From positions 1-22,728 of the forward strand of contig DATLDK010000147.1 in assembly GCA_035525905.1 (NCBI GenBank): a DNA stretch of 22,728 nt, written 5' to 3'. Below the pieces are notes generated by a model. It was not told where the DNA came from, searched no databases, and worked only from the letters and a program-made list of their open reading frames with translations. This document shows positions 1 through 7,468 of the stretch, in pieces. This DNA comes from Gaiellasilicea sp035525905 (GTDB taxonomy: Bacteria > Actinomycetota > Thermoleophilia > Gaiellales > Gaiellaceae). Made by a program: the position numbers and the translations under genes. How positions within the stretch are numbered: position 1 is the stretch's first letter; each line of letters starts with the position of its first letter.

Positions 1-685
1 TGTTCGCGTACAGACGAACGGACAGGCTGATCAGGCGCATGAACTGGCCGAGGATCTCGAGCGGCACGATCAGCGGATAGAGACCCTTGGGGACGTCCGG
101 GATCCAGCTCTTGAAGTACTTGACCGGACCGTTGTAACGGATGCCTTCGATGTGCGTGAAGAGCCAGGTCATCAGCGCCAGCGCGAGGGTGACGCTGATC
201 GACGAGGTCGCCGCGTAGATCGCGAGCGTCGGCAGCTCGACCCCGAAGACGTCGACCTTCTCGTTCGAGAGCGGCAGCGGGATGAAGCCGATCATGTTGA
301 TGACCCAGATGAAGAGCATCAGCGAGGCGACGTACGGGAACCAGCGTCCGATCGCCTTGTGCGGCAGGCCCTGCTCGGCGACCTGGGTCTGCGCCACGTC
401 GTAGACGATCTCGCCGACCGCCTGCCGGCGCCCGACCTCGTTCTTCGGGCCGATGCGGACTCGCATGAGCACGATTCCGAGCGCCATCGTCAGGAGCGAG
501 CCGAGGATCAGGTAGGCGACCGTCTTGTTGATCGAGAGGTCGAGCGAGCCGAGGTGGATCGGGACCCACTCGCCGGGGTCGAAGTCGTGCTCCGGGTTGA
601 ATTCCTCCTCGGCCTCCGTCGCCGCGAGCGCGACCTGCGGCAGCAGCAGGAAGAGCGCGAGGGCGAGCGCGCTAAGCCGTGCCAC
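1..685 (-). CDS. atpB: F1Fo ATP synthase subunit a, partial (3' end outside window)
   Basis: Subunit a forms the proton half-channels of the membrane Fo sector and works against the c-ring. The visible 228 residues start at a GTG (685) preceded by GAGGGG eight bases upstream. Residues about 5-21 form a hydrophobic, signal-like segment ending near an ALAA site, followed by an acidic stretch. Several membrane segments follow. The diagnostic end is LISLSVRLYAN at residues 218-228, whose Arg224 matches the essential channel arginine (Arg210 in E. coli). The window edge cuts the gene just after it, so the last transmembrane helix is missing from view. The start overlaps the upstream atpI-like gene by 14 bases, the usual order at the front of an atp operon. 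The family call is secure. The cleavable-looking N-terminus is an observation only. Confidence 0.95.
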   Translation of the reverse strand, partial: MARLSALALALFLLLPQVALAATEAEEEFNPEHDFDPGEWVPIHLGSLDLSINKTVAYLILGSLLTMALGIVLMRVRIGPKNEVGRRQAVGEIVYDVAQTQVAEQGLPHKAIGRWFPYVASLMLFIWVINMIGFIPLPLSNEKVDVFGVELPTLAIYAATSSISVTLALALMTWLFTHIEGIRYNGPVKYFKSWIPDVPKGLYPLIVPLEILGQFMRLISLSVRLYAN

Positions 686-1082
686 GCGACTGTCCCCTCG
701 GCTGGCCGGAGAAGTAGAGCGAGAGCGCGACCGCCAGCTCGAGCGTGTAGGCGAGCGCGTAGAGGAGGACGACGGCGAGCGCGAGCCGCGCGTCCGTTGC
801 TGCGAGCGCGACCACGACGACCATCACCGCGAGCGCTCGAAACGTCATGCCAAAGCCCACCACGCCTGAGCCGGCGAGGTTACCCATGCCCGAGCGCAGG
901 TGCGTCAGTAGCGCAGCGAGTGCGCGCGAGGCCGCCCAGAGGGTCGCGCCGATCCACCAGCCCCGCAGCTCCCAGCCGGTCGCGAGGAAAATCGGCAGCG
1001 CGAGCGCGATCACGGCGGCTCCGGCGACGAACGGCAGCTTCTGGTCCGGCATCGGTCTTGGGGTCGAGAAGACGCCGGCCAT
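672..1082 (-). CDS. ATP synthase protein I-like small membrane protein
   Basis: A 136-residue, very hydrophobic protein with about four predicted membrane segments (roughly residues 17-34, 43-58, 76-95 and 98-118). It has no catalytic motif. Size, topology and its place immediately before atpB are those of AtpI (UncI), which in other bacteria helps assemble the c-ring or supports Mg2+ uptake for the synthase. AtpI proteins diverge strongly, so position carries most of the weight. The ATG at 1082 overlaps the TGA of the upstream small gene by one base (TGATG), and the 3' end overlaps atpB by 14 bases, which implies translational coupling across all three. I infer the function from context and topology. 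Confidence 0.75.
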   Translation of the reverse strand: MAGVFSTPRPMPDQKLPFVAGAAVIALALPIFLATGWELRGWWIGATLWAASRALAALLTHLRSGMGNLAGSGVVGFGMTFRALAVMVVVVALAATDARLALAVVLLYALAYTLELAVALSLYFSGQPRGQSRGTA

Positions 1083-1282
1083 CAGAGCGCGTGGCCGTAG
1101 CGCTTGTACGTCATGAAGACGCCGATCGGAATGCCGAGGATGGCGCCGGCGAGGAAGCCCCAGGCCGTCGAGCCCAGCAGCCAGCCGATCGCGATGCCGA
1201 GGACGATCACAGCCGCCGTGGTGCCGATCAGGACGGACCCCGCCCCCGCGAGGCTGAGGTTCGAGGTCGGCTTCTCCTCCAT
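1082..1282 (-). CDS. AtpZ/AtpI-type small membrane protein
   Basis: A 66-residue protein with a short charged N-terminus (MEEKPTSN), two hydrophobic helices (about residues 12-34 and 39-56) and a basic C-terminus (YKRYGHAL). Glycines are frequent in both helices. This two-helix layout in front of an AtpI-like gene and atpB fits the AtpZ family, which accompanies AtpI and has been linked to Mg2+/Ca2+ transport for the ATP synthase. I chose ATG 1282. Alternatives at 1297 (ATG) and 1330 would add residues of ordinary non-coding look, and the candidate -10 box lies inside them. The 3' end couples to the next gene through TGATG. The coding call is good, the family name moderate. Confidence 0.65.
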   Translation of the reverse strand: MEEKPTSNLSLAGAGSVLIGTTAAVIVLGIAIGWLLGSTAWGFLAGAILGIPIGVFMTYKRYGHAL

Positions 1283-1298
1283 CTGCGGGGCGAGCATA
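1283..1298 (-). promoter_or_regulatory. Candidate atp operon promoter, near-leaderless
   Basis: Reading the minus strand, TATGCT (1298-1293) lies 10 bases before ATG 1282. A transcript starting seven or so bases after this -10 box would have a leader of only about three bases. TTTTCC lies 17 bases upstream and could serve as a weak -35. There is no clear Shine-Dalgarno sequence before this ATG, which fits leaderless initiation. A small hairpin, GCGG-AAAA-CCGC (1314-1325), lies just upstream but has no T-run, so I do not call it a terminator. Confidence 0.4.
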
Positions 1299-1355
1299 GC
1301 AGAGCTTGTGACAGCGGAAAACCGCCTCACTCGGGGGAAAAGTGGGGACTTTGTA

Positions 1356-2480
1356 TTACGCGGACCGACGCTCTTCGACCGGGTCTTCTGAGCGGCTGCG
1401 CCGGAATCGGCGCGGGTTGCTCAGCTTGACGATCTCGAGCACGTAGACGACGTAGAGCGAGAACGCGAGCGCCACGAGCGCGATCCCCGCCACTGCGAGC
1501 GTCTGGGGCAGATGCCAGTGGCCACCCTCGCGGAACGCGATGAATCGTGTGGCGAGCGCAGCGCCGGCGAGCGTCGCGCACCACGTCCACATCGTCACCG
1601 CGGCCCGCCGCTGCGAGAACCCGCGGCGGAGGAAGCGGAAGTGGAGGTGCGACTGGTCCGGAGCCGACACGCGCTGCCGGTGCTTGAGCCGCCGTGCGAC
1701 CACGAAGGACGTGTCCAGGATGGGCACCGCGAGCACGAGCAGCGGCAGGAAGAGGACAACCGTCGATGCGGTCTTCAGCAAGCCCTGCACGGAGACCGCG
1801 GCGAGCAGGAAGCCGAGCACGAGGGCTCCCGAGTCGCCCATGAAGATCCGGGCCGGGAAGAAGTTGTGCCGGAGAAACCCGATGCAGGCTCCCGCGACGA
1901 TCGCCGAGAGCACCGCCGGATCGATCTTCTCGAGCGAGAGCGCGAGCACGGCGTACGTGACTCCTGCGATCGCGCAGACACCCGCGGCGAGCCCGTCCAT
2001 GCCGTCGAGGAAGTTGACCATGTTCATCACGGCGACGATCCAGAGCACGGTCAGCGGCATCCCAACGACGGCGGGAAGGTCGACCGGGCCGAAGAAGGGG
2101 AACGTGAAGTGATCGATCCAGACGCCGAAGAACGGCGGGATCGCAGCCGCGACCACCTGGCCGGCCCCCTTTCGTCCGGGCTTGAGGACGCGAAAGTCGT
2201 CGATCGCCCCGACGACGGTGGCCACGGCGGCTCCGAGCAGGACGCCCCGCGTCTCGCGCCCGAGCTGCAGGAAGGCAAGCGCCGGCACGAAGATCCCGAA
2301 GAAGATGGCCAGTCCCCCGAGCCGCGGGACGGGGTTGACGTTCAGCCGACGGCTTTCGGGGCGGTCGACGACGCCGAGGATGCGGGCCATCCCGCCGACG
2401 GCTGGCGTGAGCAGGATGACGATCACGAATGCGGCGATCGCGCCGTAGAGAACCTCGGGATGGTCGCGCAGCGCGTCCAT
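1356..2480 (-). CDS. wecA: Polyprenyl-phosphate sugar-1-phosphate transferase, WecA/TagO family
   Basis: This enzyme family moves a sugar-1-phosphate (usually GlcNAc-1-P) from a UDP-sugar to undecaprenyl or decaprenyl phosphate, the first membrane step in making arabinogalactan, teichoic acid or other surface glycans. The 374-residue protein has about ten or eleven membrane helices. Visible family motifs are the DD pair (Asp94-Asp95), NFLDGMDGLAAG (from 156), FMGDSG (213-218) and the cytoplasmic histidine motif, here HLHF (278-281) where HxHH is usual. The C-terminus is rich in Arg. I chose ATG 2480 because GAGG lies eight bases upstream, overlapping the upp stop region. GTG 2486 would add two residues. 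It follows upp by ten bases and so is probably co-transcribed. The glycan it serves cannot be told from this window. Confidence 0.93.
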   Translation of the reverse strand: MDALRDHPEVLYGAIAAFVIVILLTPAVGGMARILGVVDRPESRRLNVNPVPRLGGLAIFFGIFVPALAFLQLGRETRGVLLGAAVATVVGAIDDFRVLKPGRKGAGQVVAAAIPPFFGVWIDHFTFPFFGPVDLPAVVGMPLTVLWIVAVMNMVNFLDGMDGLAAGVCAIAGVTYAVLALSLEKIDPAVLSAIVAGACIGFLRHNFFPARIFMGDSGALVLGFLLAAVSVQGLLKTASTVVLFLPLLVLAVPILDTSFVVARRLKHRQRVSAPDQSHLHFRFLRRGFSQRRAAVTMWTWCATLAGAALATRFIAFREGGHWHLPQTLAVAGIALVALAFSLYVVYVLEIVKLSNPRRFRRSRSEDPVEERRSA

Positions 2481-2490
2481 CAGCACCGCC

Positions 2491-3123
2491 TCATTTCGTG
2501 CCGTAGAGCCGGTCGCCTGCGTCGCCCAGGCCCGGCACGATGTACCCCTTGTCGTTGAGCTCCCGGTCGATGGCGGCGCAGACGATGTGGACGTCCGGAT
2601 GCTCGTCGTGCACCCGCGCGATCCCGACGGGTGCGGCGACCAGGCAGACGAGCGTGACCGAGCGCGCCCCGGCCGCCTTCACCGAGGCTATCGCCGCCGC
2701 GCTCGAGTTCCCTGTCGCGAGCATCGGGTCGAGCACGATTGCGTCGCGCTCCTCGAGATCGTCGGGGAGCTTCACGTAGTACTCGACGGGCTGGAGTGTC
2801 TCCTCGTCGCGGTACAGCCCGATGAAGCCCACGCGCGCGCTCGAGATCAACGAGAGCACTCCCTCGAGCATGCCGAGGCCCGCGCGCAACACCGGGTTGA
2901 CCGCCACCTTCTTTCCGGAGATGCGCTGCGCGTGCATCGTCTCCAGCGGCGTCTCGATCTCGACCGGCTCGGTCGGGAAGTCCTTCGTCGCCTCGTAGGT
3001 GAGCAGCAGCGTCAGCTCGTTGACGAGCTTGCGGAAGTGGACGGTCGGCGTCTCCTTGTCGCGCAGGTACGAGAGCTTGTGCTGGACCAGCGGATGCGTG
3101 ACCTCGGTGACGCGACCCGTCAT
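2491..3123 (-). CDS. upp: Uracil phosphoribosyltransferase
   Basis: Converts uracil and PRPP to UMP in pyrimidine salvage, in the cytosol. The protein is 210 residues, the family's normal length. The PRPP-binding loop is LDPMLATGNS (131-140) and the uracil-binding end is GYIVPGLGDAGDRLYGTK at the C-terminus. AVNPVLRAGLGM (74-85) is also typical. The ATG at 3123 overlaps the glyA stop by one base (TGATG), so translation is probably coupled to glyA. A longer open frame continues upstream through glyA but is a shadow of that gene. No missing residues or frame problems are seen. Confidence 0.97.
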   Translation of the reverse strand: MTGRVTEVTHPLVQHKLSYLRDKETPTVHFRKLVNELTLLLTYEATKDFPTEPVEIETPLETMHAQRISGKKVAVNPVLRAGLGMLEGVLSLISSARVGFIGLYRDEETLQPVEYYVKLPDDLEERDAIVLDPMLATGNSSAAAIASVKAAGARSVTLVCLVAAPVGIARVHDEHPDVHIVCAAIDRELNDKGYIVPGLGDAGDRLYGTK

Positions 3124-4406
3124 CAGTAGGCCGCGTAGCCGCGGAAGCCCGGGTAGAGCGGCCGCTTGGCGCAGAGAGCCTCGGCCCGGTCTGCGAGCCC
3201 GCCGAGATCCTCGTCTCCGAGAGCGCCGGCGATGATCCGGCCGACCTCGCGGAAGTCGTCCTCGTCGAAGCCGCGCATCGTCGCCGCGGGCGTGCCGATG
3301 CGGACGCCGGAAGCTACCGTCGGCGGGCGGTCGTCGAACGGGACCGTGTTGCGGTTGACGGTCAGCTTCACCTCGTCGAGGCGCTCCTCGGCCCCTGCGC
3401 CCGTCCAGTCGGTCGCGCGCAGGTCGAGCTGCAGGAGGTGGGTGTCGGTGCCACCGGTCAGGACGTCGAGCCCGCTGGACATCAGCTCGTCGGCGAGCGC
3501 ATCCGCGTTCGCCCGGACCTGGGTCTGGTAGTCCCGGAAGGCGGCCGTGGCGGCGATCCTGAAGCACGCGGCCTTGGCCGCGATCACGTGCTCGAGTGGC
3601 CCGCCCTGCATGCCCGGGAAAACGGCGCGGTCGACCGCTTGCGCGTGCTCGGCGCGGCAGAGGACGAATCCCGACCGCGGACCGGCGAGCGTCTTGTGGG
3701 TCGTCGACGTGACGATGTCGCAGTGCTCGACCGGGTTTGGGTGCAGACCGGCGGCGACGAGGCCGGAGAAGTGCGCCATGTCGCACATGAGCAGGGCCTC
3801 CACCTCGTCGGCGATCCTCCGGAACTCCGCCGTGTCGACCGTCCGGGGATAGGCGGATCCGCCGCAGACGATCAGCTTCGGCCGATGCTCCTTCGCGAGC
3901 TCGAGCACCTCGTCGTAGTCGACCGTGTTGGTCTCGCGCGAGACGCCGTAGGCCGCGATCGTGTAGAGCCGGCCCGAGAAGTTGACCTTGAGTCCGTGCG
4001 TCAGGTGGCCGCCGTGTTCGAGCCGCAGGCCGAGGATGGTGTCGCCGGGCTGGAGCAGTGCGAAGTACGCCGCCATGTTCGCCTGGGCGCCCGCGTGCGG
4101 CTGCACGTTCGCGTGCTCGGCGCCAAAAAGGTCCTTGGCCCGGTCGATCGCCAGCTGCTCGATCTCGTCAACCACCTCGCAGCCGCCGTAGTAGCGCCGG
4201 CCGGGGTAGCCCTCCGCGTACTTGTTCGTGGGCACGGAACCGACTGCCTCGAGCACGCTCGGCCACGTGAAGTTCTCCGATGCGATCAGCTCGATCTGGT
4301 TGCGCTGCCGGTCGAGCTCCCTTCCCAGCAGCTCCGCGATCTCCGGATCGACGTCCGCGAGCCCTCCGCTGCGGAGCTGGTCGAGCGTTTCCTGGGCGAC
4401 GGCCAT
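3123..4406 (-). CDS. glyA: Serine hydroxymethyltransferase
   Basis: A PLP enzyme that interconverts serine and glycine while loading tetrahydrofolate with a one-carbon unit. Its 427 residues match the family. The PLP-binding lysine is Lys238 in STTHKTLAGPR, the pyridine-ring aspartate is Asp209 in MCDMAHFSGL, and the substrate region EGYPGRRYYGG (65-75) and SENF (43-46) are intact. The start is ATG 4406 with a strong GAGGAGG ribosome-binding site seven bases upstream. Thirty-six bases separate it from tsaC and it runs directly into upp. The prmC-tsaC-glyA-upp order leading to atp is common in Gram-positive genomes and supports one operon. Glycine cleavage or folate genes are not in view. Confidence 0.98.
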   Translation of the reverse strand: MAVAQETLDQLRSGGLADVDPEIAELLGRELDRQRNQIELIASENFTWPSVLEAVGSVPTNKYAEGYPGRRYYGGCEVVDEIEQLAIDRAKDLFGAEHANVQPHAGAQANMAAYFALLQPGDTILGLRLEHGGHLTHGLKVNFSGRLYTIAAYGVSRETNTVDYDEVLELAKEHRPKLIVCGGSAYPRTVDTAEFRRIADEVEALLMCDMAHFSGLVAAGLHPNPVEHCDIVTSTTHKTLAGPRSGFVLCRAEHAQAVDRAVFPGMQGGPLEHVIAAKAACFRIAATAAFRDYQTQVRANADALADELMSSGLDVLTGGTDTHLLQLDLRATDWTGAGAEERLDEVKLTVNRNTVPFDDRPPTVASGVRIGTPAATMRGFDEDDFREVGRIIAGALGDEDLGGLADRAEALCAKRPLYPGFRGYAAY

Positions 4407-4442
4407 GCCGTTCCTCCTCGGGCCTTGAGGGACGACTCGATG

Positions 4443-5042
4443 CTAGAGCACCGAGGCGACGGCCCGGAGCGCCTCGGCCGCTGGAGCGGCGCCTTCCCGG
4501 AGCACGATCGGCTCCGGCCCGGTGAAGTCGATCACGGTCGAAGGCGTCCCCGGCAGACGGCCCCCGTCCACCAGCGCGGCGACCGCGCGGAGCTCCTCCG
4601 GCACCTGGTCGAGGGTGTGCGGGTCGGGTCCGCCCGGGAGGTTGGCGCTCGTGGCTGCGATGGCACCGACGGCCGCAAGCACCTGCCCGCCCGGCCCGGC
4701 GACCTCCGGCACCCGCACACCGATCGCGTCGGCATTCGTGCCGGTCAACCAGGGGAAGCAGCGGGTCGGGTTGGGGAGGATCAACGTGAAGGGACCGGGT
4801 AGCAGCGCGCGCGCGATCGACTCCGCACGCCCGCCGAGCTCCGGGAGACACTCGAAGAGCAGCTCAAGACCGGCCGCGACGATCGCTGTGGGCTGCACGT
4901 CGTTTCGGCCCTTCGCGCGATACAGCTTCCGCACCGCGTCCTCGGAATGGGCCGTCGTGACCAGGCCATAGACGGTGTCGGTGGGGATGATTGCGAGCCG
5001 CCCCGCTCGAATGGCCTCGACGGCGCAATCAACGGGGGACAT
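4443..5042 (-). CDS. tsaC: L-threonylcarbamoyladenylate synthase (TsaC/Sua5/YrdC family)
   Basis: Makes threonylcarbamoyl-AMP from threonine, bicarbonate and ATP, the first step of t6A modification at position 37 of ANN-decoding tRNAs. The 199-residue protein is the short TsaC form without the extra Sua5 C-terminal domain. PTDTVYGL (20-27), the YRAKGR basic motif (41-46), SAN (132-134) and STVIDF near the C-terminus are all present. I chose ATG 5042, preceded by GGAAGG six bases upstream, over the in-frame GTG at 5066. It overlaps the end of prmC by 14 bases, the usual neighbour. The partner genes tsaB, tsaD and tsaE are not in the window. Confidence 0.93.
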   Translation of the reverse strand: MSPVDCAVEAIRAGRLAIIPTDTVYGLVTTAHSEDAVRKLYRAKGRNDVQPTAIVAAGLELLFECLPELGGRAESIARALLPGPFTLILPNPTRCFPWLTGTNADAIGVRVPEVAGPGGQVLAAVGAIAATSANLPGGPDPHTLDQVPEELRAVAALVDGGRLPGTPSTVIDFTGPEPIVLREGAAPAAEALRAVASVL

Positions 5043-5871
5043 GGCGCCCTTCCACCACGCGGTCACGGCCGGTCAGATCAGCGCTCGTCGCAACCTCCCC
5101 ATAGCCGAGCGCCTGCAGAAGAGCGGCCGTCGCGGGCGCCTGTCCGTCGCCCACCTCGAGCACGAGCCAGCCCGCCGTGGCAAGGACGGCGACCGCCGCG
5201 CGGGCGACCATCTCGGTGGCGCCGCGGCCCACGAGCGCAACGTGCGGCTCGAACTCGCGCACGTCCGGCATCAGCGTCTCCAGCTCCTCCGGCTCCACAT
5301 ACGGTGGGTTCGAGACGACGAGATCCCACGGACCGGGCGGAAGTCCCGCGCGCAGATCGTGCTCCAGCAGCTCGACCTCGAGACCGGTCCGGACGACGTT
5401 CTCCCGCGCGAGCGTCAGCGCGTCGGTCGAGACGTCGATGGCGGTCACGCTCGCGCCGGGAAGCTCGTCCGCGAGCGCGAGGGCGATCGCGCCCGTGCCG
5501 GTGCCCACGTCGAGCACGCGCGGCGCACGGATCCCGGCGGCGAGCGCGAGACAGCGCTCGACCACGATCTCGGTCTCAGGCCGCGGGATCAGCGCGCGGC
5601 CGTCCACCGCGAGCGTCAGCCGCCGAAAGCCCCACTCGCCCAGGATGTAGGCGACCGGCTCACTGCGCGCGCGACGCGCAACGAGCGCGCGGTACTCGTC
5701 GAGCTCCGCCTCGCTGAGGGGACGGTCGAAGTCGGTATAGAGCTCGATCCGCTGCCGGCCGAGCGAGTGTGCGAGCAGGAGCTCCGCGTCGAGGCGAGCC
5801 GTCTCCGAGGTCTTGGCGAGGTGGTCCGTGGCCCGCCGGAGAACGTCCCCCAGCGTCAGCGCGGGGATCAC
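5029..5871 (-). CDS. prmC: Release factor glutamine methyltransferase
   Basis: Uses S-adenosylmethionine to methylate the glutamine of the GGQ motif in release factors, which raises termination efficiency. The protein has 280 residues. An N-terminal helical domain (about 1-75) recognises the release factor. The Rossmann-like SAM domain has DVGTGTG (121-127) and the hallmark NPPY (188-191) that binds the target glutamine. The start is GTG at 5871, overlapping the prfA stop as GTGA, so the modifier is translationally coupled to its substrate. The family call and context agree fully. Confidence 0.96.
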   Translation of the reverse strand: MIPALTLGDVLRRATDHLAKTSETARLDAELLLAHSLGRQRIELYTDFDRPLSEAELDEYRALVARRARSEPVAYILGEWGFRRLTLAVDGRALIPRPETEIVVERCLALAAGIRAPRVLDVGTGTGAIALALADELPGASVTAIDVSTDALTLARENVVRTGLEVELLEHDLRAGLPPGPWDLVVSNPPYVEPEELETLMPDVREFEPHVALVGRGATEMVARAAVAVLATAGWLVLEVGDGQAPATAALLQALGYGEVATSADLTGRDRVVEGRHVPR

Positions 5872-6908
5872 GCCTCGAGCGCTCTGCGGCGATCCTCCGC
5901 CTGCAGAGCCTCGGTGAAGTCGTCTAGCCCCCCGTGCAGGACTTTCTCCAAGTTCACCGTCACCTTCACGCGGTGGTCGGTCGCGCGGCTGTCGGGGTAG
6001 TTGTAGGTGCGGATCTTCTCCGCGCGCTCACCGGTGCCGATCTGCAGCCGTCGCGTGGCGGACAGCTCGGCCTGCTGGCGCTCGCGCTCGGCTTCGTAGA
6101 TGCGGGCGCGCAGGACGCGCATCGCCTTAGCTTTGTTCTGAAGCTGCGACTTCTCGTCTTGCATCGCGACCACGATCCCGGTGGGCAGGTGCGTGATCCT
6201 GACCGCCGAGTCGGTCGTGTTGACGCTCTGGCCCCCGGGCCCCGTCGAGCGATAGACGTCGATCTTGAGATCGTTCTCGTCGATCGCGACGTCGACCTCC
6301 TCCACTTCGGGCATGACGGCGGCGGTCGCGGTCGACGTGTGGATCCGGCCCTGCGACTCCGTCTCGGGGACGCGCTGGACACGGTGCGTCCCGCCCTCGT
6401 ACTTGAAGATCGAGTAGGCCCCGTCGCCCTTGACCGCGAAGACGACCTCCTTGAAGCCGCCGGTCTCGCTCTCGTTTGCGGACAGGAGCTCCGTCTTGAA
6501 GCCGCGGTTTTCGGCGTAGCGCGTCAGCATCCGGAGCACGTCGCCCGCCCAGATCGCCGCCTCGTCGCCGCCGACGCCTTGACGGATCTCGACGATCACG
6601 TCCTTGAGGTCGGCCGGATCCTTTTCCACGAGTGCGACCTTGAGCTCCTCCTCGAGCTCCGCGAGGCGCGTCTCGGATTCGGCGATCAGCTCTCTCAGCT
6701 CCGGATCGGCCTGCGAGGCCTGCACGTCCTCGCGCGTCGCCCGCCATTCCTGGGCGAGCTTGTAGGGCATCTCCAGCTCTTTCAGCCGCCGCCCGACGTC
6801 CGCTGCCTCGCGGTGGTCGTTGTACACCGAGGGGTCGGAGAGGCGTTCGCGCACCTCCGTGTAAGAGCGTTCCACCTCGTCGACGAGGCTCTCGATCTCG
6901 TTGGCCAT
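5868..6908 (-). CDS. prfA: Peptide chain release factor 1
   Basis: Recognises UAA and UAG stop codons in the ribosomal A site and triggers peptide release. It has 346 residues. The N-terminal part (1-100) is a helical domain, the codon-recognition tripeptide is Pro-Glu-Thr (181-183, the PxT type of RF1), and the catalytic GGQ is at 225-227 within STGPGGQSVN. The start is ATG 6908. The open frame continues upstream but that part is Arg/Ser/Pro-rich shadow sequence, and a good -10 box sits six bases before this ATG. No Shine-Dalgarno is apparent, which fits a leaderless message. prmC follows with a GTGA overlap. Confidence 0.97.
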   Translation of the reverse strand: MANEIESLVDEVERSYTEVRERLSDPSVYNDHREAADVGRRLKELEMPYKLAQEWRATREDVQASQADPELRELIAESETRLAELEEELKVALVEKDPADLKDVIVEIRQGVGGDEAAIWAGDVLRMLTRYAENRGFKTELLSANESETGGFKEVVFAVKGDGAYSIFKYEGGTHRVQRVPETESQGRIHTSTATAAVMPEVEEVDVAIDENDLKIDVYRSTGPGGQSVNTTDSAVRITHLPTGIVVAMQDEKSQLQNKAKAMRVLRARIYEAERERQQAELSATRRLQIGTGERAEKIRTYNYPDSRATDHRVKVTVNLEKVLHGGLDDFTEALQAEDRRRALEA

Positions 6909-6920
6909 CGCCGTAGGGTA
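6909..6920 (-). promoter_or_regulatory. Candidate leaderless promoter of prfA
   Basis: On the minus strand TACCCT (6920-6915) is followed by six bases and then ATG 6908. In mycobacteria and other Actinobacteria a TANNNT box in this position makes the first base of the start codon the transcription start. The same TACCCT-N6-start arrangement occurs at 19354-19342, which strengthens the call. The upstream bases are GC-rich and I see no convincing -35. Confidence 0.5.
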
Positions 6921-6947
6921 GTAGAGCGCCGGCGCCGGCCAGCCGCC

Positions 6948-6991
6948 ACGCGTCCCCGCGGGCCATGCCCGGGGACAGTCCCCGGACGCGT
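6948..6991. repeat. 44-bp nested palindromic element
   Basis: Outer arms ACGCGTCC (6948-6955) and GGACGCGT (6984-6991) are perfect complements. Inside them lie two more perfect hairpins: CGGGC-CAT-GCCCG (6959-6971) and GGGGA-CAG-TCCCC (6971-6983). The 5' GTCCCCG (6952-6958) can instead pair with CGGGGAC (6970-6976), so two folds compete. It fills much of the 115-bp gap between the end of the first osmC-like gene and the prfA promoter. It could be a small dispersed palindromic repeat, a terminator for the upstream operon, or an attenuator-like structure. No T-run follows on either strand. Confidence 0.6.
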
Positions 6992-7023
6992 CGCTTCGGG
7001 CGGTGGCCGTGGAGCTGGAGCCG

Positions 7024-7458
7024 CTACGCGAGCTCGGCGTCGACCGTGACGTCGGCGACGCCCGTAAGCGCCTGCGAGACGGGACAGTTCTTCTTCGCGT
7101 CCTCGGCGGCTTCACGGAATCCCTCCGCGTCCAGGCCGGAAACCGTCCCGCGCACCGCCAGAGCGATCTTCGTGATCCCCGTCCCCGGGACGAAGGTCAC
7201 CGCAGCGGAGGTCTGCAGCCGTTCGGGCGCATGCCCCGCCTGCGCGAGGGCGTGCGAGAGCGCCATCGCAAAGCAGGACGCGTGCGCCGCCGCAATCAGC
7301 TCCTCGGGGCTCGTCGTCCCTCCGGAGTCCGCCTCGGACCGCGCGGCCCACGTGACGTCGAGAGGGCCGAACGCACCCGAGCCCACCTCGTCGATCGTGC
7401 CGGACCCGGTCATCAGGTCCCCGCTCCAGGTCACTGCCGCTCGACGTTCGGCCGCCAT
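7024..7458 (-). CDS. OsmC-family protein (thiol peroxidase-like), copy 1
   Basis: A 144-residue protein of the OsmC/Ohr superfamily, homodimeric cytosolic proteins that reduce organic hydroperoxides using a pair of cysteines. The two conserved cysteines are Cys62 in AHASCFAM and Cys125 in KKNCPVSQAL. SPEELIAAAHASC (50-62) is the family's signature helix. By sequence it looks closer to OsmC/YhfA than to Ohr, but I cannot settle the subfamily. ATG 7458 is preceded by GGGAGG, a good ribosome-binding site. It follows the second osmC-like gene by ten bases and appears to end the rpmE-DUF1385 operon. It resembles its neighbour throughout, so the pair probably arose by duplication. Confidence 0.9.
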   Translation of the reverse strand: MAAERRAAVTWSGDLMTGSGTIDEVGSGAFGPLDVTWAARSEADSGGTTSPEELIAAAHASCFAMALSHALAQAGHAPERLQTSAAVTFVPGTGITKIALAVRGTVSGLDAEGFREAAEDAKKNCPVSQALTGVADVTVDAELA

Positions 7459-7468
7459 CTCGCCTCCC

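Noticed and set aside
1314..1325. GCGG-AAAA-CCGC hairpin as terminator after wecA
   Set aside because: Only four base pairs and no T-run on the minus strand; too weak to call.
152..1429. Long plus-strand open frame (425 codons) across the atp genes
   Set aside because: Arg/Asp/Glu-rich translation with no protein-like segments; it is the antisense shadow of atpB, atpI and atpZ, which have clear family features and overlapping starts.
3438..4802. Plus-strand open frame of 454 codons opposite glyA and tsaC
   Set aside because: High-GC antisense shadow; glyA and tsaC on the other strand have intact catalytic motifs.
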